Source: UBA9732 sp963606545
GTDB taxonomy: Bacteria; Spirochaetota; Spirochaetia; Sphaerochaetales; Sphaerochaetaceae
DNA length: 36,041 bases
Assembly: GCA_963606545.1 (NCBI GenBank)
Contig: CAVCYP010000017.1
Location: 1-36,041, forward strand
Direction of reading: 5' to 3'
Shown here: positions 23,705 to 32,879 of the stretch, in pieces
How the letters are laid out: each line of letters begins with the position of its first letter
Position numbering within the stretch: the first letter of the stretch is position 1
Notes under the pieces: model-generated
Told to the model about the DNA's origin: nothing
The model's database searches: none
The model's input: the letters and a program-made list of their open reading frames with translations, nothing else
Program-made: the position numbers and the translations under genes

Positions 23705-25113
23705 AGAAAGCAAAAGCCCGTCTTTTAGCCACAATTCTTGCTTTATTGCTAGGTTTTATCCTTACGGGGTGCTCGACTATTAGGACCTTTGTTCAAGCAG
23801 GAATATCGGGGTTGCCTTATTGGGTTTACAATCCGCAGTTTGGGCTGGCTTCTGGAGCTACGGCGTTCGTGGGGCAGGGAAAAGCTGAGACGGCTAGGCA
23901 AGCAGAGCTTTTTGCGTATTCGGATATCATTTCTCAGCTTTCTGACTATCTTGGCGTTGAGCTTGGGCAAGAGCAATATAAGGAGCTGAGCGTTCTAGGA
24001 ACTATTGCAAATCTTGGGTTAACTGTGAGTAATACGGAAGAGACTTCCTTGGAGGGGCAGGCGGTGGTGTATGTGCTGGCTGTGGCAGATACCCAGGCTT
24101 TGGAAGCAGCTAGCTCTGATGAAGTAAAAAAGAGGAATGAGCTTTCAAAGAGCATTGAACAGCTGATTTTGGAAGGGGATGGCTATATCCGTCAAGGCCA
24201 AGACCTCAAAGGGGTTTCTTGCTATCTGCAGTCAATGGTACTCTCTTATGGACAGGATTATATTGATGAAGAGTACGCTTATGGGACAATTGCAGCAGAG
24301 ATTGAGGAGGTTCTGAATTCAGTTAACATAACTTTGCTGTCTAAAAATGCAAAGACTGCGGAGACTACCGTTCAAGTCTTAAGAAAAACCAGTCTGTTTC
24401 CCTCTAGAGTTGATGCTGCAGAAATTAAAGCTTCCTATCAAGCAATAGATGTAACGGGTGGAATTTATGATGATTCGTTTGTTTATTCAACGGATAGCAA
24501 TGGCTTGATAAGCTATAGCCCCTTAAATTTTACAATGGTTAGAAAGGGCTCGGTTGTGTTCTCCTTTGATTTGGATACGGAACTTGAAGCGCTACTAAGC
24601 ACGGATGAACAGACTGTAAATAAGCTAAAAGCTCTGATTCAATCCAAGAGCGTGACGTTTGAATATGACAAAGAGTATAGTTTGGGAAGCATTGCCATAG
24701 CTGTTCTTGAGCATGATGCTAATGGTTATGTGACGGATAATAAGACAACTACAGATTATCTAGTGTATTGTTTAAACGTTGATGGAGCTGATGCTCAGGC
24801 CTACTATGCACTTTCAGACCAAGAAGAGGATGTTCTTTATGATTATGTACAGACTAGGGGTAGTTGTAATTGTCTTTTAGTTTGTAGATTTGGTCAGACG
24901 GAAACTATTACTTCTTCAAATGGAATATTTGTTACCGTGGAAGGCACTGCCACCTTGTATACCACTAACTTGAGAGACAAGAATAGGGTGCTTTATGAAA
25001 GTGACATAATCTATGCCACCGGATCTGCAGAGACTTCTCAGGAAGCTATTAAGCAAGCTTATGTAAAACTTGCAGATATTGTTCATTCATTATTAAAGGA
25101 TGCTCATGTTTGA
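23701..25113 (+). CDS. LPP20/FlgT-like lipoprotein
   Basis: 470 residues. The lipobox is LTGC (Cys24). Residues about 57-85, AFVGQGKAETARQAELFAYS, then DIISQLSDYLG, have the pattern of LPP20 and FlgT N-terminal domains (a GxG or GxA motif, then a helix that starts with many Ala and Gln). A helical TPR-like stretch (about 145-190) and beta-rich regions follow. Residues about 395-470 (GIFVTVEGTATLYTTNLRDK, ATGSAETSQEAIKQAY) look like a second, LPP20-like copy. It is predicted to be anchored in the outer membrane. It overlaps the preceding gene by four bases and the following peptidase gene by eight bases. The function is unknown. Confidence 0.7.
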   Translation: MKKAKARLLATILALLLGFILTGCSTIRTFVQAGISGLPYWVYNPQFGLASGATAFVGQGKAETARQAELFAYSDIISQLSDYLGVELGQEQYKELSVLGTIANLGLTVSNTEETSLEGQAVVYVLAVADTQALEAASSDEVKKRNELSKSIEQLILEGDGYIRQGQDLKGVSCYLQSMVLSYGQDYIDEEYAYGTIAAEIEEVLNSVNITLLSKNAKTAETTVQVLRKTSLFPSRVDAAEIKASYQAIDVTGGIYDDSFVYSTDSNGLISYSPLNFTMVRKGSVVFSFDLDTELEALLSTDEQTVNKLKALIQSKSVTFEYDKEYSLGSIAIAVLEHDANGYVTDNKTTTDYLVYCLNVDGADAQAYYALSDQEEDVLYDYVQTRGSCNCLLVCRFGQTETITSSNGIFVTVEGTATLYTTNLRDKNRVLYESDIIYATGSAETSQEAIKQAYVKLADIVHSLLKDAHV

Positions 25114-27991
25114 TCTTGTTAGAAAAACTCCACTCAAAGAGTACGATGGAGAAGGTTTGTTCTATGTTCACAAAGCAACTGGAATGGAAGTCTTTCACGT
25201 TAAGAATTCTGACCCAGAACTGACTTGTAGTTTCATCTTTTCAACACCATCAGAAGACGATAAAGGTATTGCTCATATAATTGAACATACCGTCCTCAAC
25301 GGCTCTGAACGCTTTCCTGTTAAGGATCCTTTTAGTCAAGTTGCTTTTTCTAGTCCAAACACTTTTTTAAATGCTGTGACGTTTGGAGACAAGACTATGT
25401 ATCCAATTTCTTCACCGCTTAAGAAGGATTTTGATAATCTATTTGATATTTATGCAGATGCCGTGTTTGCTCCGCTACTTAGAAAAAACTCCTTTTTACA
25501 GGAAGGCATAAGACTTTTTGACGGCCAAGCGGATGGGGTGGTTTTTAATGAGATGAGTGGCTCCTGCAATAATGAAGACTCAATACTTCAAGATGTACTT
25601 ACAAGAACCCTTTATGAAGGCACTCCCTATCAATATGTTTCCGGTGGAGACCCTCTTTCAATTGTAAATTTGACCTATGACCAGTACCTTGCCAGATATA
25701 AGAAATGGTACTGTCCAACCAACTGTAAACTGTTTTTGTTTGGAGCTTTGGATACTCAGGAGTATTTGGACAAACTGGAGGAAAGATATCTCAAAAAGGC
25801 TCAAAAAGGGGAAAAAATTATTCCTTATTCGGAAAACTATGAGCAAAAACAATTGAAACCAACCTATAAAGTGGTAGGTTGTCCATCTCCGGAAGTTTAC
25901 AGTGTTGTACTTTCTTGGCTTACAACCCCTTCAAGTGATCCGCTTGAGATTTTAACGGCTTCCATCTTGGTGGATGTACTTTTGGGCAATCCTGGGGCTC
26001 CACTTTATAAGGCAATTATTGAATCCGGCTTAGGCGAGGATTTAAATGCTATAAGTGGTACAGACACAGACAGTCCAATGCTTACCTTTACGGTTGGTTT
26101 TAGCAAGGCTCAAAAGGGTAAAGAGAAGGAAATTGAAGATTTTCTTCTAGGAACTCTCAAAAAGTTTGTTGAAGAAGGCCTTCCCCAAGAAGCTGTAGAG
26201 GCTGCCATAAAACGACAAGAGTTTAAGATTCAGGAAATTCCTGGAGATGGTCTTCCTTTTGGAATTTCTACCTGTCTCAAGGCGGCAAGAAGCTGGCTTA
26301 GAGGTAAAACTCCAGAAGAGGGAATCCGTGACACAGAAAGGCTTGCAAAATTCAAAGAGCTAATGAAAAGCGGAAACTATCTTGAAAACTGGATGAAAAA
26401 GAACCTACTAGAGAACCCAAGAAGGGTACTGGTTAGTGTTGTTTTTGACTCCAATTATGAAGAAAACTACAAGGCAGAAATGCAAAAACGCATAGCCCAA
26501 ATGCCCCTTCCAACAGTTCAAGAGAAGGCAGAATTTGAGAGCTTTGTAGCAACAGCAGACTCGCCTGAGGCCCTAGCTACAATTGGTCGCATTACTCGGG
26601 ACGATATTCCTTTAAACCTCCCCAAGTACAAACAACTTGAGTGCCACTCAAAGAAGGGCGCCAAACTCTACGTACTACAACTTTTCACAAGGTCAATTGT
26701 CTACCTGAAATACTATTTTGACATAAGAAATCTCAACGAAGAAGAAATCAAACTTCTTCCACTTTTACTGCGCCTTCTGAACATGTGTGGCACCAAAAAA
26801 CACAACTATTCGGAATATGGAACCGCCCTCAAACGGTTCACCGGCAGCTTCTCAATCACCGCAAACTTTTATCGCAATCTGCACGACAAACCTCTGTGCT
26901 ACGTCATGCTTAAAACCAAAACCCTCAAGGCCGATTTCCCTCAAGCTCTAGACTTAATTGACGAGCTTCTTTTAACTGCAGATTTAAGGGATACTGCTAG
27001 AATCAAAGCTTCTTTAAATGACCTTTTAAGTGATTATCAAAATAGCTACATTTACAATGCAAGTTCTTTTGCAGCGCTTAATGCCTCCAGTGGTTTCTCT
27101 GCAACTGGTATGGCCTCAGAGCACCTTATGGGGACGGAGGGCTGGCTTAATATGCAGGCTTTAAAAAAGAGCCTTGGCAAAAATAAAGCAGCTTGGACAG
27201 CTTTGTCAGTACGTCTTACTAAGTTGTATAAAAAGATCTTTACCCAGAAGGCTTTGACCTTACATCTTGGTTGTGAAAGTCCAGCTAGAGATAAGGTAAA
27301 ACTTCTTTTGTCACATATAAATAGATATCCGGAAGGTCAGAAAGTTAGGACTTCTAATTATTTCAATAATGGCTTTAGTGTAGAACTTGAAAGAAAACTG
27401 ACCCAAAGTCCTGATGGCACAAATATTAAACGAGCCCTTGTGGTTCCGTCAGGGCCTGCTTTTAATGCTCTTGTCGTTAGACTTCCAGAGCTTGAGGAGC
27501 GGGAGAAGGTTAGTGCTATTTTGTTGGGGCATGTTCTGACATCGGGGTATTTGTGGAACGAGGTGCGCGGAAAGAATGGGGCGTACGGGGTGAGCTGTAG
27601 ATATGATGAGATGGAAAAGCTGATTGCGTTTTCTTCCTACCGAGACCCAGGCGTGGAGGGGACAATTGAGGCGTTCTTAGAGGCGCTGAAGAGTCCTATT
27701 TCAGAAGAGGAGCTGGAGTACTGCGTGGTATCGGTTTTGGGTAGAGATGTTAGGCCGCTGACTCCGCAGGCTAAGTGCCAAGAAGCGTTTTCCAAGCTTC
27801 TTTTTACCAAGAGCGAGGCCCGATATCTCAGGCGAAGGCAGCTTTTACTTTCTACTACGGTGGAGGACTTGAAGGCACTTGCGGCTAAAATTTTGGAGCA
27901 AAGTGAAAAGCTTAAGGTTCAAGTTACGGTTTGCGGCAAGGAACTTGCAGAAAAGTCAGACTTCCAAAAGTGCGTGCTACTTCCGCTATAA
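25106..27991 (+). CDS. M16C zinc metallopeptidase (PreP/falcilysin-like)
   Basis: 961 residues, close to the usual length of 970-1000. The inverted zinc motif is HIIEH (His57, Glu60, His61), with the downstream Glu in VVFNEMSGSCNNEDS. The middle holds an M16C-associated region. The C-terminal half contains a second, inactive M16 lobe, with RGKNGAYGVSCRYDE, the usual substrate-binding Arg/Tyr segment. Such enzymes close around short unfolded peptides and degrade them. No signal peptide is visible, so it is probably cytoplasmic. AAAGGA lies five bases before the ATG at 25106 and decides it over the ATG at 25100. It overlaps the lipoprotein gene by eight bases and ends the peptidase T operon. 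Confidence 0.93.
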   Translation: MFDLVRKTPLKEYDGEGLFYVHKATGMEVFHVKNSDPELTCSFIFSTPSEDDKGIAHIIEHTVLNGSERFPVKDPFSQVAFSSPNTFLNAVTFGDKTMYPISSPLKKDFDNLFDIYADAVFAPLLRKNSFLQEGIRLFDGQADGVVFNEMSGSCNNEDSILQDVLTRTLYEGTPYQYVSGGDPLSIVNLTYDQYLARYKKWYCPTNCKLFLFGALDTQEYLDKLEERYLKKAQKGEKIIPYSENYEQKQLKPTYKVVGCPSPEVYSVVLSWLTTPSSDPLEILTASILVDVLLGNPGAPLYKAIIESGLGEDLNAISGTDTDSPMLTFTVGFSKAQKGKEKEIEDFLLGTLKKFVEEGLPQEAVEAAIKRQEFKIQEIPGDGLPFGISTCLKAARSWLRGKTPEEGIRDTERLAKFKELMKSGNYLENWMKKNLLENPRRVLVSVVFDSNYEENYKAEMQKRIAQMPLPTVQEKAEFESFVATADSPEALATIGRITRDDIPLNLPKYKQLECHSKKGAKLYVLQLFTRSIVYLKYYFDIRNLNEEEIKLLPLLLRLLNMCGTKKHNYSEYGTALKRFTGSFSITANFYRNLHDKPLCYVMLKTKTLKADFPQALDLIDELLLTADLRDTARIKASLNDLLSDYQNSYIYNASSFAALNASSGFSATGMASEHLMGTEGWLNMQALKKSLGKNKAAWTALSVRLTKLYKKIFTQKALTLHLGCESPARDKVKLLLSHINRYPEGQKVRTSNYFNNGFSVELERKLTQSPDGTNIKRALVVPSGPAFNALVVRLPELEEREKVSAILLGHVLTSGYLWNEVRGKNGAYGVSCRYDEMEKLIAFSSYRDPGVEGTIEAFLEALKSPISEEELEYCVVSVLGRDVRPLTPQAKCQEAFSKLLFTKSEARYLRRRQLLLSTTVEDLKALAAKILEQSEKLKVQVTVCGKELAEKSDFQKCVLLPL

Positions 27992-28047
27992 GTAAGCTAG
28001 TTAAGATGTCACTTATGGTATATACTACAGGTTAAGTGGAGGCCATC

Positions 28048-29547
28048 TTGAAATACTTAGGAGCTATAGACCAAGGTACCACAAGTACCAGATTCATTCT
28101 TTTTGATGAAAACGGAAAAATTTGCGCGTCGCATCAGATAGAGCATAAACAAATATTTCCCAAGCCAGGTTGGGTTGAGCATGACCCGTATGAGATTTGG
28201 GATAACACTGCGGAAACCATAGTCAAGACTCTAAGAATGGCAGATGCCACAGCCCAGGACATTGCAGGGGTTGGAATTACAAACCAGCGAGAAACGGTCA
28301 TTGCCTGGAATCCAAAAACCGGAAAGGTTTGGTATAACGCAATTGTTTGGCAGGACCTCAGAGGTGCTGATTTAATCAATAAGCTTAAGGCTCAGTGTGA
28401 TGAAAATTGGCTGAAAAAGAAATGTGGACTTTTGTTCTCTCCGTACTTTGCAGCTTCCAAGATTGCATGGCTACTTGCTAACGTGAAGGGCCTGCGGCAG
28501 GCAGCTGAAAATGGGGAGGCTGTTTTTGGAACCATTGATACTTGGCTTACCTGGAATCTCACGGGAAGGAAATGCTTTGTCACAGATGTTACAAATGCTT
28601 CAAGATACATGTTAATGAACATCAAGACGCTTCAGTGGGATGACGAGCTTCTTACCCTTTACAACATTCCAAAGAAGGCTTTACCTCAAATTGTTCCATC
28701 AACTGGAAGAATCTATGGTATGACAACGCCTAACGGACCTTTCCAAGGAGAGGTTCCTGTTTGTGGAATTCTTGGAGACCAACAGGCAGCTTTGTTTGGA
28801 CAGGCCTGCTTTACCCAGGGGCTTGGCAAGTGTACCTATGGCACTGGATGCTTCCTTTTGGTTAACACAGGAAATAACCTTTGTTTCTCAAACAATGGCC
28901 TAGTTTCCACTGTTGCCTATAAAAAAGAGGGAGAACCTCCAGTTTACGCCCTTGAAGGCTCAATTGCAGTTGCGGGTTCTCTGGTTCAGTGGATAAGAGA
29001 TAACCTCAAAATTGTCTCAAGTGCACAAGAGCTAGATGCCTTTGCAGAGAAGGTTGACGACTGTGGTGGCGTTTACATTGTTCCAGCCTTTGCAGGACTA
29101 TTTGCTCCGTACTGGAGAAGTGATGCACGTGGCGTGATTGCAGGTCTTACTGGCTATAGTGACAGAAACCACATTTGCAGAGCGGCCCTTGAATCCACAG
29201 CTTTCCAAGCGAACGATATCTTCAAAGCCATTGAGACGGACAGTCACATCAAGATGCGTGAGCTTAAGGTAGACGGCGGTCTTACCAACAGCAAGCCTCT
29301 AATGAAATTCCAGTCAGACATACTTGGAATTCCAGTCATCAGACCAGCTGTAATAGAAACCACAGCCCTAGGTGCTGCCTATGCCGCAGGTCTTTCAGTA
29401 GGCATCTACCATGACCTGGATGAGCTTGCCAGTCAGTGGCGGGAAGAAAAAAGATGGGAGCCAACCATGTCCCAAGAGGACAGAGAGGCAAAAGTTAAGT
29501 TCTGGGACAAAGCGGTACAAAGAACCTTGAACTGGACGGAGGAATAA
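28048..29547 (+). CDS. glpK: Glycerol kinase
   Basis: 499 residues from a TTG at 28048, with GGAGG five bases upstream; the in-frame GTG at 28036 overlaps that ribosome site and is unlikely. The N-terminus MKYLGAIDQGTTSTRFILFD is typical. Further landmarks are WVEHDPYEIW, GVGITNQRETVIAW, TDVTNASRYMLMNI, GILGDQQAALFGQACF, CTYGTGCFLLVNTG and LKVDGGLTNSKPLMKFQSDI. It phosphorylates glycerol to glycerol 3-phosphate with ATP in the cytoplasm, feeding lipid synthesis or glycolysis. No facilitator or glycerol-phosphate dehydrogenase gene is adjacent. cdaA starts two bases after its stop and takes its ribosome site from the end of glpK, so the two are coupled. Confidence 0.96.
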   Translation: MKYLGAIDQGTTSTRFILFDENGKICASHQIEHKQIFPKPGWVEHDPYEIWDNTAETIVKTLRMADATAQDIAGVGITNQRETVIAWNPKTGKVWYNAIVWQDLRGADLINKLKAQCDENWLKKKCGLLFSPYFAASKIAWLLANVKGLRQAAENGEAVFGTIDTWLTWNLTGRKCFVTDVTNASRYMLMNIKTLQWDDELLTLYNIPKKALPQIVPSTGRIYGMTTPNGPFQGEVPVCGILGDQQAALFGQACFTQGLGKCTYGTGCFLLVNTGNNLCFSNNGLVSTVAYKKEGEPPVYALEGSIAVAGSLVQWIRDNLKIVSSAQELDAFAEKVDDCGGVYIVPAFAGLFAPYWRSDARGVIAGLTGYSDRNHICRAALESTAFQANDIFKAIETDSHIKMRELKVDGGLTNSKPLMKFQSDILGIPVIRPAVIETTALGAAYAAGLSVGIYHDLDELASQWREEKRWEPTMSQEDREAKVKFWDKAVQRTLNWTEE

Positions 29548-29549
29548 GG

Positions 29550-30353
29550 ATGATACCTACAACTCCTATGGAGATAATAAGAGCAGCAATTCAGATTATT
29601 CTGATGACTGTTTTCTTCTACACCTCGTACGTAGCCTTAGCGCAAAACAGGGCCACCACCTTCATTAGGTCCATACTAATCTACGTATTCATCTACCTTG
29701 GCTGTAGACTATTTAAGCTTGAAGTGCTTGAAGGCCTACTGAAACTTCTAGCTGTGCCGGCCACAGTCTTCTTGTGCGTCCTCTACCAGCCAGAACTTAG
29801 ACGAACCTTCACCCCCGGCGTCAGCAGGCGTGCAAGATTCTTCAGAATAGGCGGAGTGCAAACCTCTTCTGAACAGATAGACATGATTCTCAATGCCTGC
29901 CAGCGCCTAGTTCAAGCCAAACGTGGAGCCCTGATAGTCTTCCCCCGCCGCCTAGGCCTGAAAAACATCATAGACAGCGGCACCAAAATGAACGCCGATA
30001 TCTCCAGCGCCCTGATTGTTACCGTATTTGACCACGACACTCCGCTTCACGACGGCGCCATGATAATCCAAGGCTCCAAAATCATAGCAGCAGGCTGTTA
30101 CCTCCCACTTTCCGGCCAAACCGATATTCGTGCATCCTTTGGAACAAGACATAGAGCCGCTTTGGGTATGGCAGAAGAATCTGATGCAGCCGTCATTGTT
30201 GTCTCAGAAGAAACCGGTGCAATATCCCTAGCTTGTAACGGAAACCTCTATTACGACCTTTCTCATGACGAGATTAAGAGCATGCTTATTGCTCTGTTTA
30301 ATTACTTAGACGTTCAGTCTGTAGCTATGGAGGATAACAAGAATGAGGCGTAA
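29550..30353 (+). CDS. cdaA: Diadenylate cyclase CdaA
   Basis: 267 residues. It makes cyclic di-AMP from two ATP. Three N-terminal membrane helices (about 8-80: IQIILMTVFFYTSYVALAQ, FIRSILIYVFIYLGCRLF, LLKLLAVPATVFLCVLY) precede a DAC domain. That domain has ALIVFPR, the catalytic LHDGAMI (Asp168-Ala170) and GTRHRAALGM (Arg200-Arg202), then VIVVSEETGAIS. All key DGA and RHR residues are intact. GGAGG lies at the end of glpK. The following gene, which overlaps by 11 bases, codes a YbbR-domain protein, the usual CdaR-type regulator partner. Confidence 0.95.
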   Translation: MIPTTPMEIIRAAIQIILMTVFFYTSYVALAQNRATTFIRSILIYVFIYLGCRLFKLEVLEGLLKLLAVPATVFLCVLYQPELRRTFTPGVSRRARFFRIGGVQTSSEQIDMILNACQRLVQAKRGALIVFPRRLGLKNIIDSGTKMNADISSALIVTVFDHDTPLHDGAMIIQGSKIIAAGCYLPLSGQTDIRASFGTRHRAALGMAEESDAAVIVVSEETGAISLACNGNLYYDLSHDEIKSMLIALFNYLDVQSVAMEDNKNEA

Positions 30354-30747
30354 AAAGACAACCCAAAGATTGTTTTACAACTGGCAAATTAAGATTCTCT
30401 GTTTCCTTCTTGCTGCATTTTTATTCTTCTTGTTTGGTCTCATGCTCCAAGAAGCTAGGACAGTTACTCTGCCACTGACAGTAATAATGCCAGAAGGCTA
30501 CAAGGCAGACAGCCTTGTCCCAGAAACAGTAGAGCTTGAGATTAAAGGAAAAGAGAACCAAGTTTACATGATTAACGTGGAAAACGTGAAAATCAGCGTA
30601 GATTTCTCAAAAGTTGAAAAAGAGGGCGTAGCCATTGCCCCTGTAGTTATTGACGTTGGAGGAGAAACCTCTGTATTGGATTTATCATCCATCTCTTTGA
30701 CTACCAATCCATCTCAGGTGAAGATTTATTTTTCAGCTGACGTTTAA
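30343..30747 (+). CDS. Short YbbR-domain protein (CdaR-like)
   Basis: 134 residues. One N-terminal membrane helix (NWQIKILCFLLAAFLFFLFG, about 13-32) is followed by a single YbbR-like beta domain outside the membrane (TLPLTVIMPEGYKADSLVPE, VELEIKGKENQVYMIN, SISLTTNPSQVKIYF). Typical CdaR proteins carry three or four YbbR domains, so this is a minimal form; single-domain versions are known in spirochaete-type operons as far as I recall. It overlaps cdaA by 11 bases, with GGAGG in cdaA, and probably modulates the cyclase by membrane contact. Confidence 0.85.
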   Translation: MRRKKTTQRLFYNWQIKILCFLLAAFLFFLFGLMLQEARTVTLPLTVIMPEGYKADSLVPETVELEIKGKENQVYMINVENVKISVDFSKVEKEGVAIAPVVIDVGGETSVLDLSSISLTTNPSQVKIYFSADV

Positions 30748-30774
30748 TTTTGCTTCTAGTTTTGCGAGGTTTTT

Positions 30775-31161
30775 ATGATTAGCGGAATAGGCATTGATGC
30801 AGTAGCCTTAGAACGAGTAAAAAAGCTTAATACTCATTTTATAGAAAAGTACTACAATGAGCATGAGCTTGCTGACTATGCTCTATTAGAAAAGGCTCAT
30901 GAAGACATCAAGGCACAATTTCTAGCCTCCCGCTTTGCAGTAAAAGAAGCCTATGCAAAGGCTAGAGGTACAGGCTTTTGTGATATCGTTATTCCTAAAG
31001 ATATCTATGTGGAAAAAGACGCCCTTGGCCGTCCTATGGTTGGCTTAAGTGGAGTGACCTTGGACAATGCACCATGTCAGGCAATACAGCTTTCAATAAC
31101 TCATGAAAGTCCCTTGGCAATTGCAATGGTAATACTTGAGGATTGTAATGGCCAGAAGTGA
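30775..31161 (+). CDS. acpS: Holo-[acyl-carrier-protein] synthase
   Basis: 128 residues, the normal size. It transfers phosphopantetheine from CoA to the acyl carrier protein. The start MISGIGIDAVALERV contains the Mg-binding Asp8. The second signature, FLASRFAVKEAYAKARGTG, contains Glu58. The C-terminal LSITHESPLAIAMVIL is also typical. GAGG lies five bases before the ATG. The truA start lies 14 bases inside its 3' end. Confidence 0.94.
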   Translation: MISGIGIDAVALERVKKLNTHFIEKYYNEHELADYALLEKAHEDIKAQFLASRFAVKEAYAKARGTGFCDIVIPKDIYVEKDALGRPMVGLSGVTLDNAPCQAIQLSITHESPLAIAMVILEDCNGQK

Positions 31162-31999
31162 TTGGAAGCGCCCAGCAGAGTTCTCAGCCCCAGAAGGAAG
31201 ACGCCGTGTTGCCCTAGAAGTTGCCTATGACGGAAGGGCTTTTAATGGCTGGCAAGTGCAGGATAACGGCATTTCTGTGCAAGATACGCTAAAACAGGCC
31301 ATCGTTTCCTTCTTAAAGGATGAAACTGTCCTAGTCTGTGGAAGTGGTAGAACTGATAGTGGAGTACATGCAAAAGGGCAAGTTGCTCATGCAGAATTTA
31401 ACGACTGTTCAATCCCTGCCAAGGCCTTTACCTATGCCATTAACGCACTTTTACCTTCTACTGTAAGAGTCACCAAAAGCTGGGAAGTAGAGCCAACTTT
31501 TCACGCAAGATTCAGTGCAATGGCTCGCGAGTACAGGTACTTTGCAGTCCAAGGTCTTACTCGCAATCCCTTCACAGACGGACTGATTACTAGGTATAAA
31601 GAGTTGCCTTCAATTGAGCTTTTGAATTCTTATGCCTGTCAATTAATAGGAACCCACGACTTTACCACCTTTGCCTCTGCAAAGGATATTTGCCCAAGCA
31701 AGGTTAGGGATATTTATGAATCTGAGTTCTATTGGACTTCCTCCATGTATGGAGACAAAGTCTTGTGCTATAAAATAGCAGGGAATGCCTTTTTGTATCA
31801 CATGGTTCGCTCTCTTGTTGGATCTATGATTCAAATGGCACAGGAGGGCCGTACCGCCCAAGAATTTGGAGAGGCTCTGGCCTCTTGTGACAGAAGCCGT
31901 GCCGGAAAAACCGCTGCTTCTGACGGATTATATCTGTGGCGAGTCTGCTATGACCCTGAGGAATACAGGTGGTTTGAGGAAAAGTATGGCAACGGATGA
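31148..31999 (+). CDS. truA: tRNA pseudouridine(38-40) synthase
   Basis: 283 residues. It converts uridines 38-40 in the tRNA anticodon arm to pseudouridine. Motifs are VAYDGRAFNGWQVQDN, CGSGRTDSGVHAKGQVAH with catalytic Asp70, FHARFSAMAREYRYFA, TFASAKD and FLYHMVRSLVGSMIQMA. GAGGA, five bases before the ATG at 31148, decides this start over the in-frame TTG at 31136. It overlaps both acpS (14 bases) and the glycosylase gene (14 bases). Confidence 0.95.
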   Translation: MARSDWKRPAEFSAPEGRRRVALEVAYDGRAFNGWQVQDNGISVQDTLKQAIVSFLKDETVLVCGSGRTDSGVHAKGQVAHAEFNDCSIPAKAFTYAINALLPSTVRVTKSWEVEPTFHARFSAMAREYRYFAVQGLTRNPFTDGLITRYKELPSIELLNSYACQLIGTHDFTTFASAKDICPSKVRDIYESEFYWTSSMYGDKVLCYKIAGNAFLYHMVRSLVGSMIQMAQEGRTAQEFGEALASCDRSRAGKTAASDGLYLWRVCYDPEEYRWFEEKYGNG

Positions 32000-32879
32000 G
32001 TTAAAGCTGGAGGATAAAAGGCAGGCTCTGGAAGGAGCCTTCTTGGCAACTGAAGCTCTAGTAAATACCTTTGGCAATGTTCTAACCGGTTGCTATACCC
32101 CTGCAAAAACAGCTGACCACGATTTTTCAGCCGTTGCAAAGAAAATCCTCCCAGAGGCAATTACCTCAGAGGCAATTGCCTCAGATGTAATTATCTCAGG
32201 TTCAAAAACAGAATCAGATATCAAGGTCACCTTTGGCGTAAAGCCAGTTTCCAGCCTAAGACAGGAGAGTCCGGTTGCTTCAATTTCAGATGACGTTCGT
32301 ATGCACATGTCAATGCAAGCCCTTATTACGGAGGCCCTTTCTTGTACCCGTTGCAAGCTTTGCTCTACCCGTAAGAATATAGTCTTTGGAGAAGGCTGTG
32401 CAGACAGGCCAATTGTTATGGTAATAGGCGAGGGACCCGGAGAGGTGGAAGACAACACGGGAAGACCTTTTGTTGGACCTGCCGGTAACTACCTAGACAA
32501 GTGGCTCAAAGCCCTTGGACTTGATAGAAAAACTAACGTCTATATCACAAATATTGTTAAGTGCAGACCCCCAATGAACCGGGACCCACAACCGGAAGAA
32601 AAGACAGCCTGTCTTGCCTTCTTAAAACAGCAAATTGCTCTGATTCAACCTCAGGCAATCCTTTGTTTAGGCCGTCCTGCTTCCTCTCTCATGACCGGCA
32701 AGATGGACGCACCAATTGGAACTTTAAGAGGAAGATTTTTCTTCTTTGACGGCATCCCAATGATGTGTACCTACCATCCAGCAGCCGTTTTAAGAGACCT
32801 TACTTTAAAACGTCCGGTCTGGGATGATTTAAAGAAACTTGCACGTTATCTTGGCATTGAGGTTGCAGGTTCTAAATGA
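31986..32879 (+). CDS. Uracil-DNA glycosylase, family 4 (Fe-S), with N-terminal extension
   Basis: 297 residues from the ATG at 31986, with GAGGA five bases upstream; an open frame to 31866 lies inside truA and has no ribosome site. It excises uracil from DNA. Motif A is GEGPGEVEDNTGRPFVGPAG, then VYITNIVKCRPPMNRDPQPE and CTYHPAAVLRD. Likely iron-sulfur ligands are Cys120, Cys123, Cys193 and Cys209. About 110 residues precede the catalytic domain, more than in compact members; they include a short repeated stretch EAITSEAIASDVIIS. The priA ATG overlaps its stop (ATGA). DNA repair next to replication restart is a sensible pairing. Confidence 0.92.
   Translation: MATDELKLEDKRQALEGAFLATEALVNTFGNVLTGCYTPAKTADHDFSAVAKKILPEAITSEAIASDVIISGSKTESDIKVTFGVKPVSSLRQESPVASISDDVRMHMSMQALITEALSCTRCKLCSTRKNIVFGEGCADRPIVMVIGEGPGEVEDNTGRPFVGPAGNYLDKWLKALGLDRKTNVYITNIVKCRPPMNRDPQPEEKTACLAFLKQQIALIQPQAILCLGRPASSLMTGKMDAPIGTLRGRFFFFDGIPMMCTYHPAAVLRDLTLKRPVWDDLKKLARYLGIEVAGSK

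Noticed and set aside
31866..31985. Longer N-terminus for the uracil-DNA glycosylase
   Set aside because: It lies within truA in another frame; GAGGA precedes the ATG at 31986.
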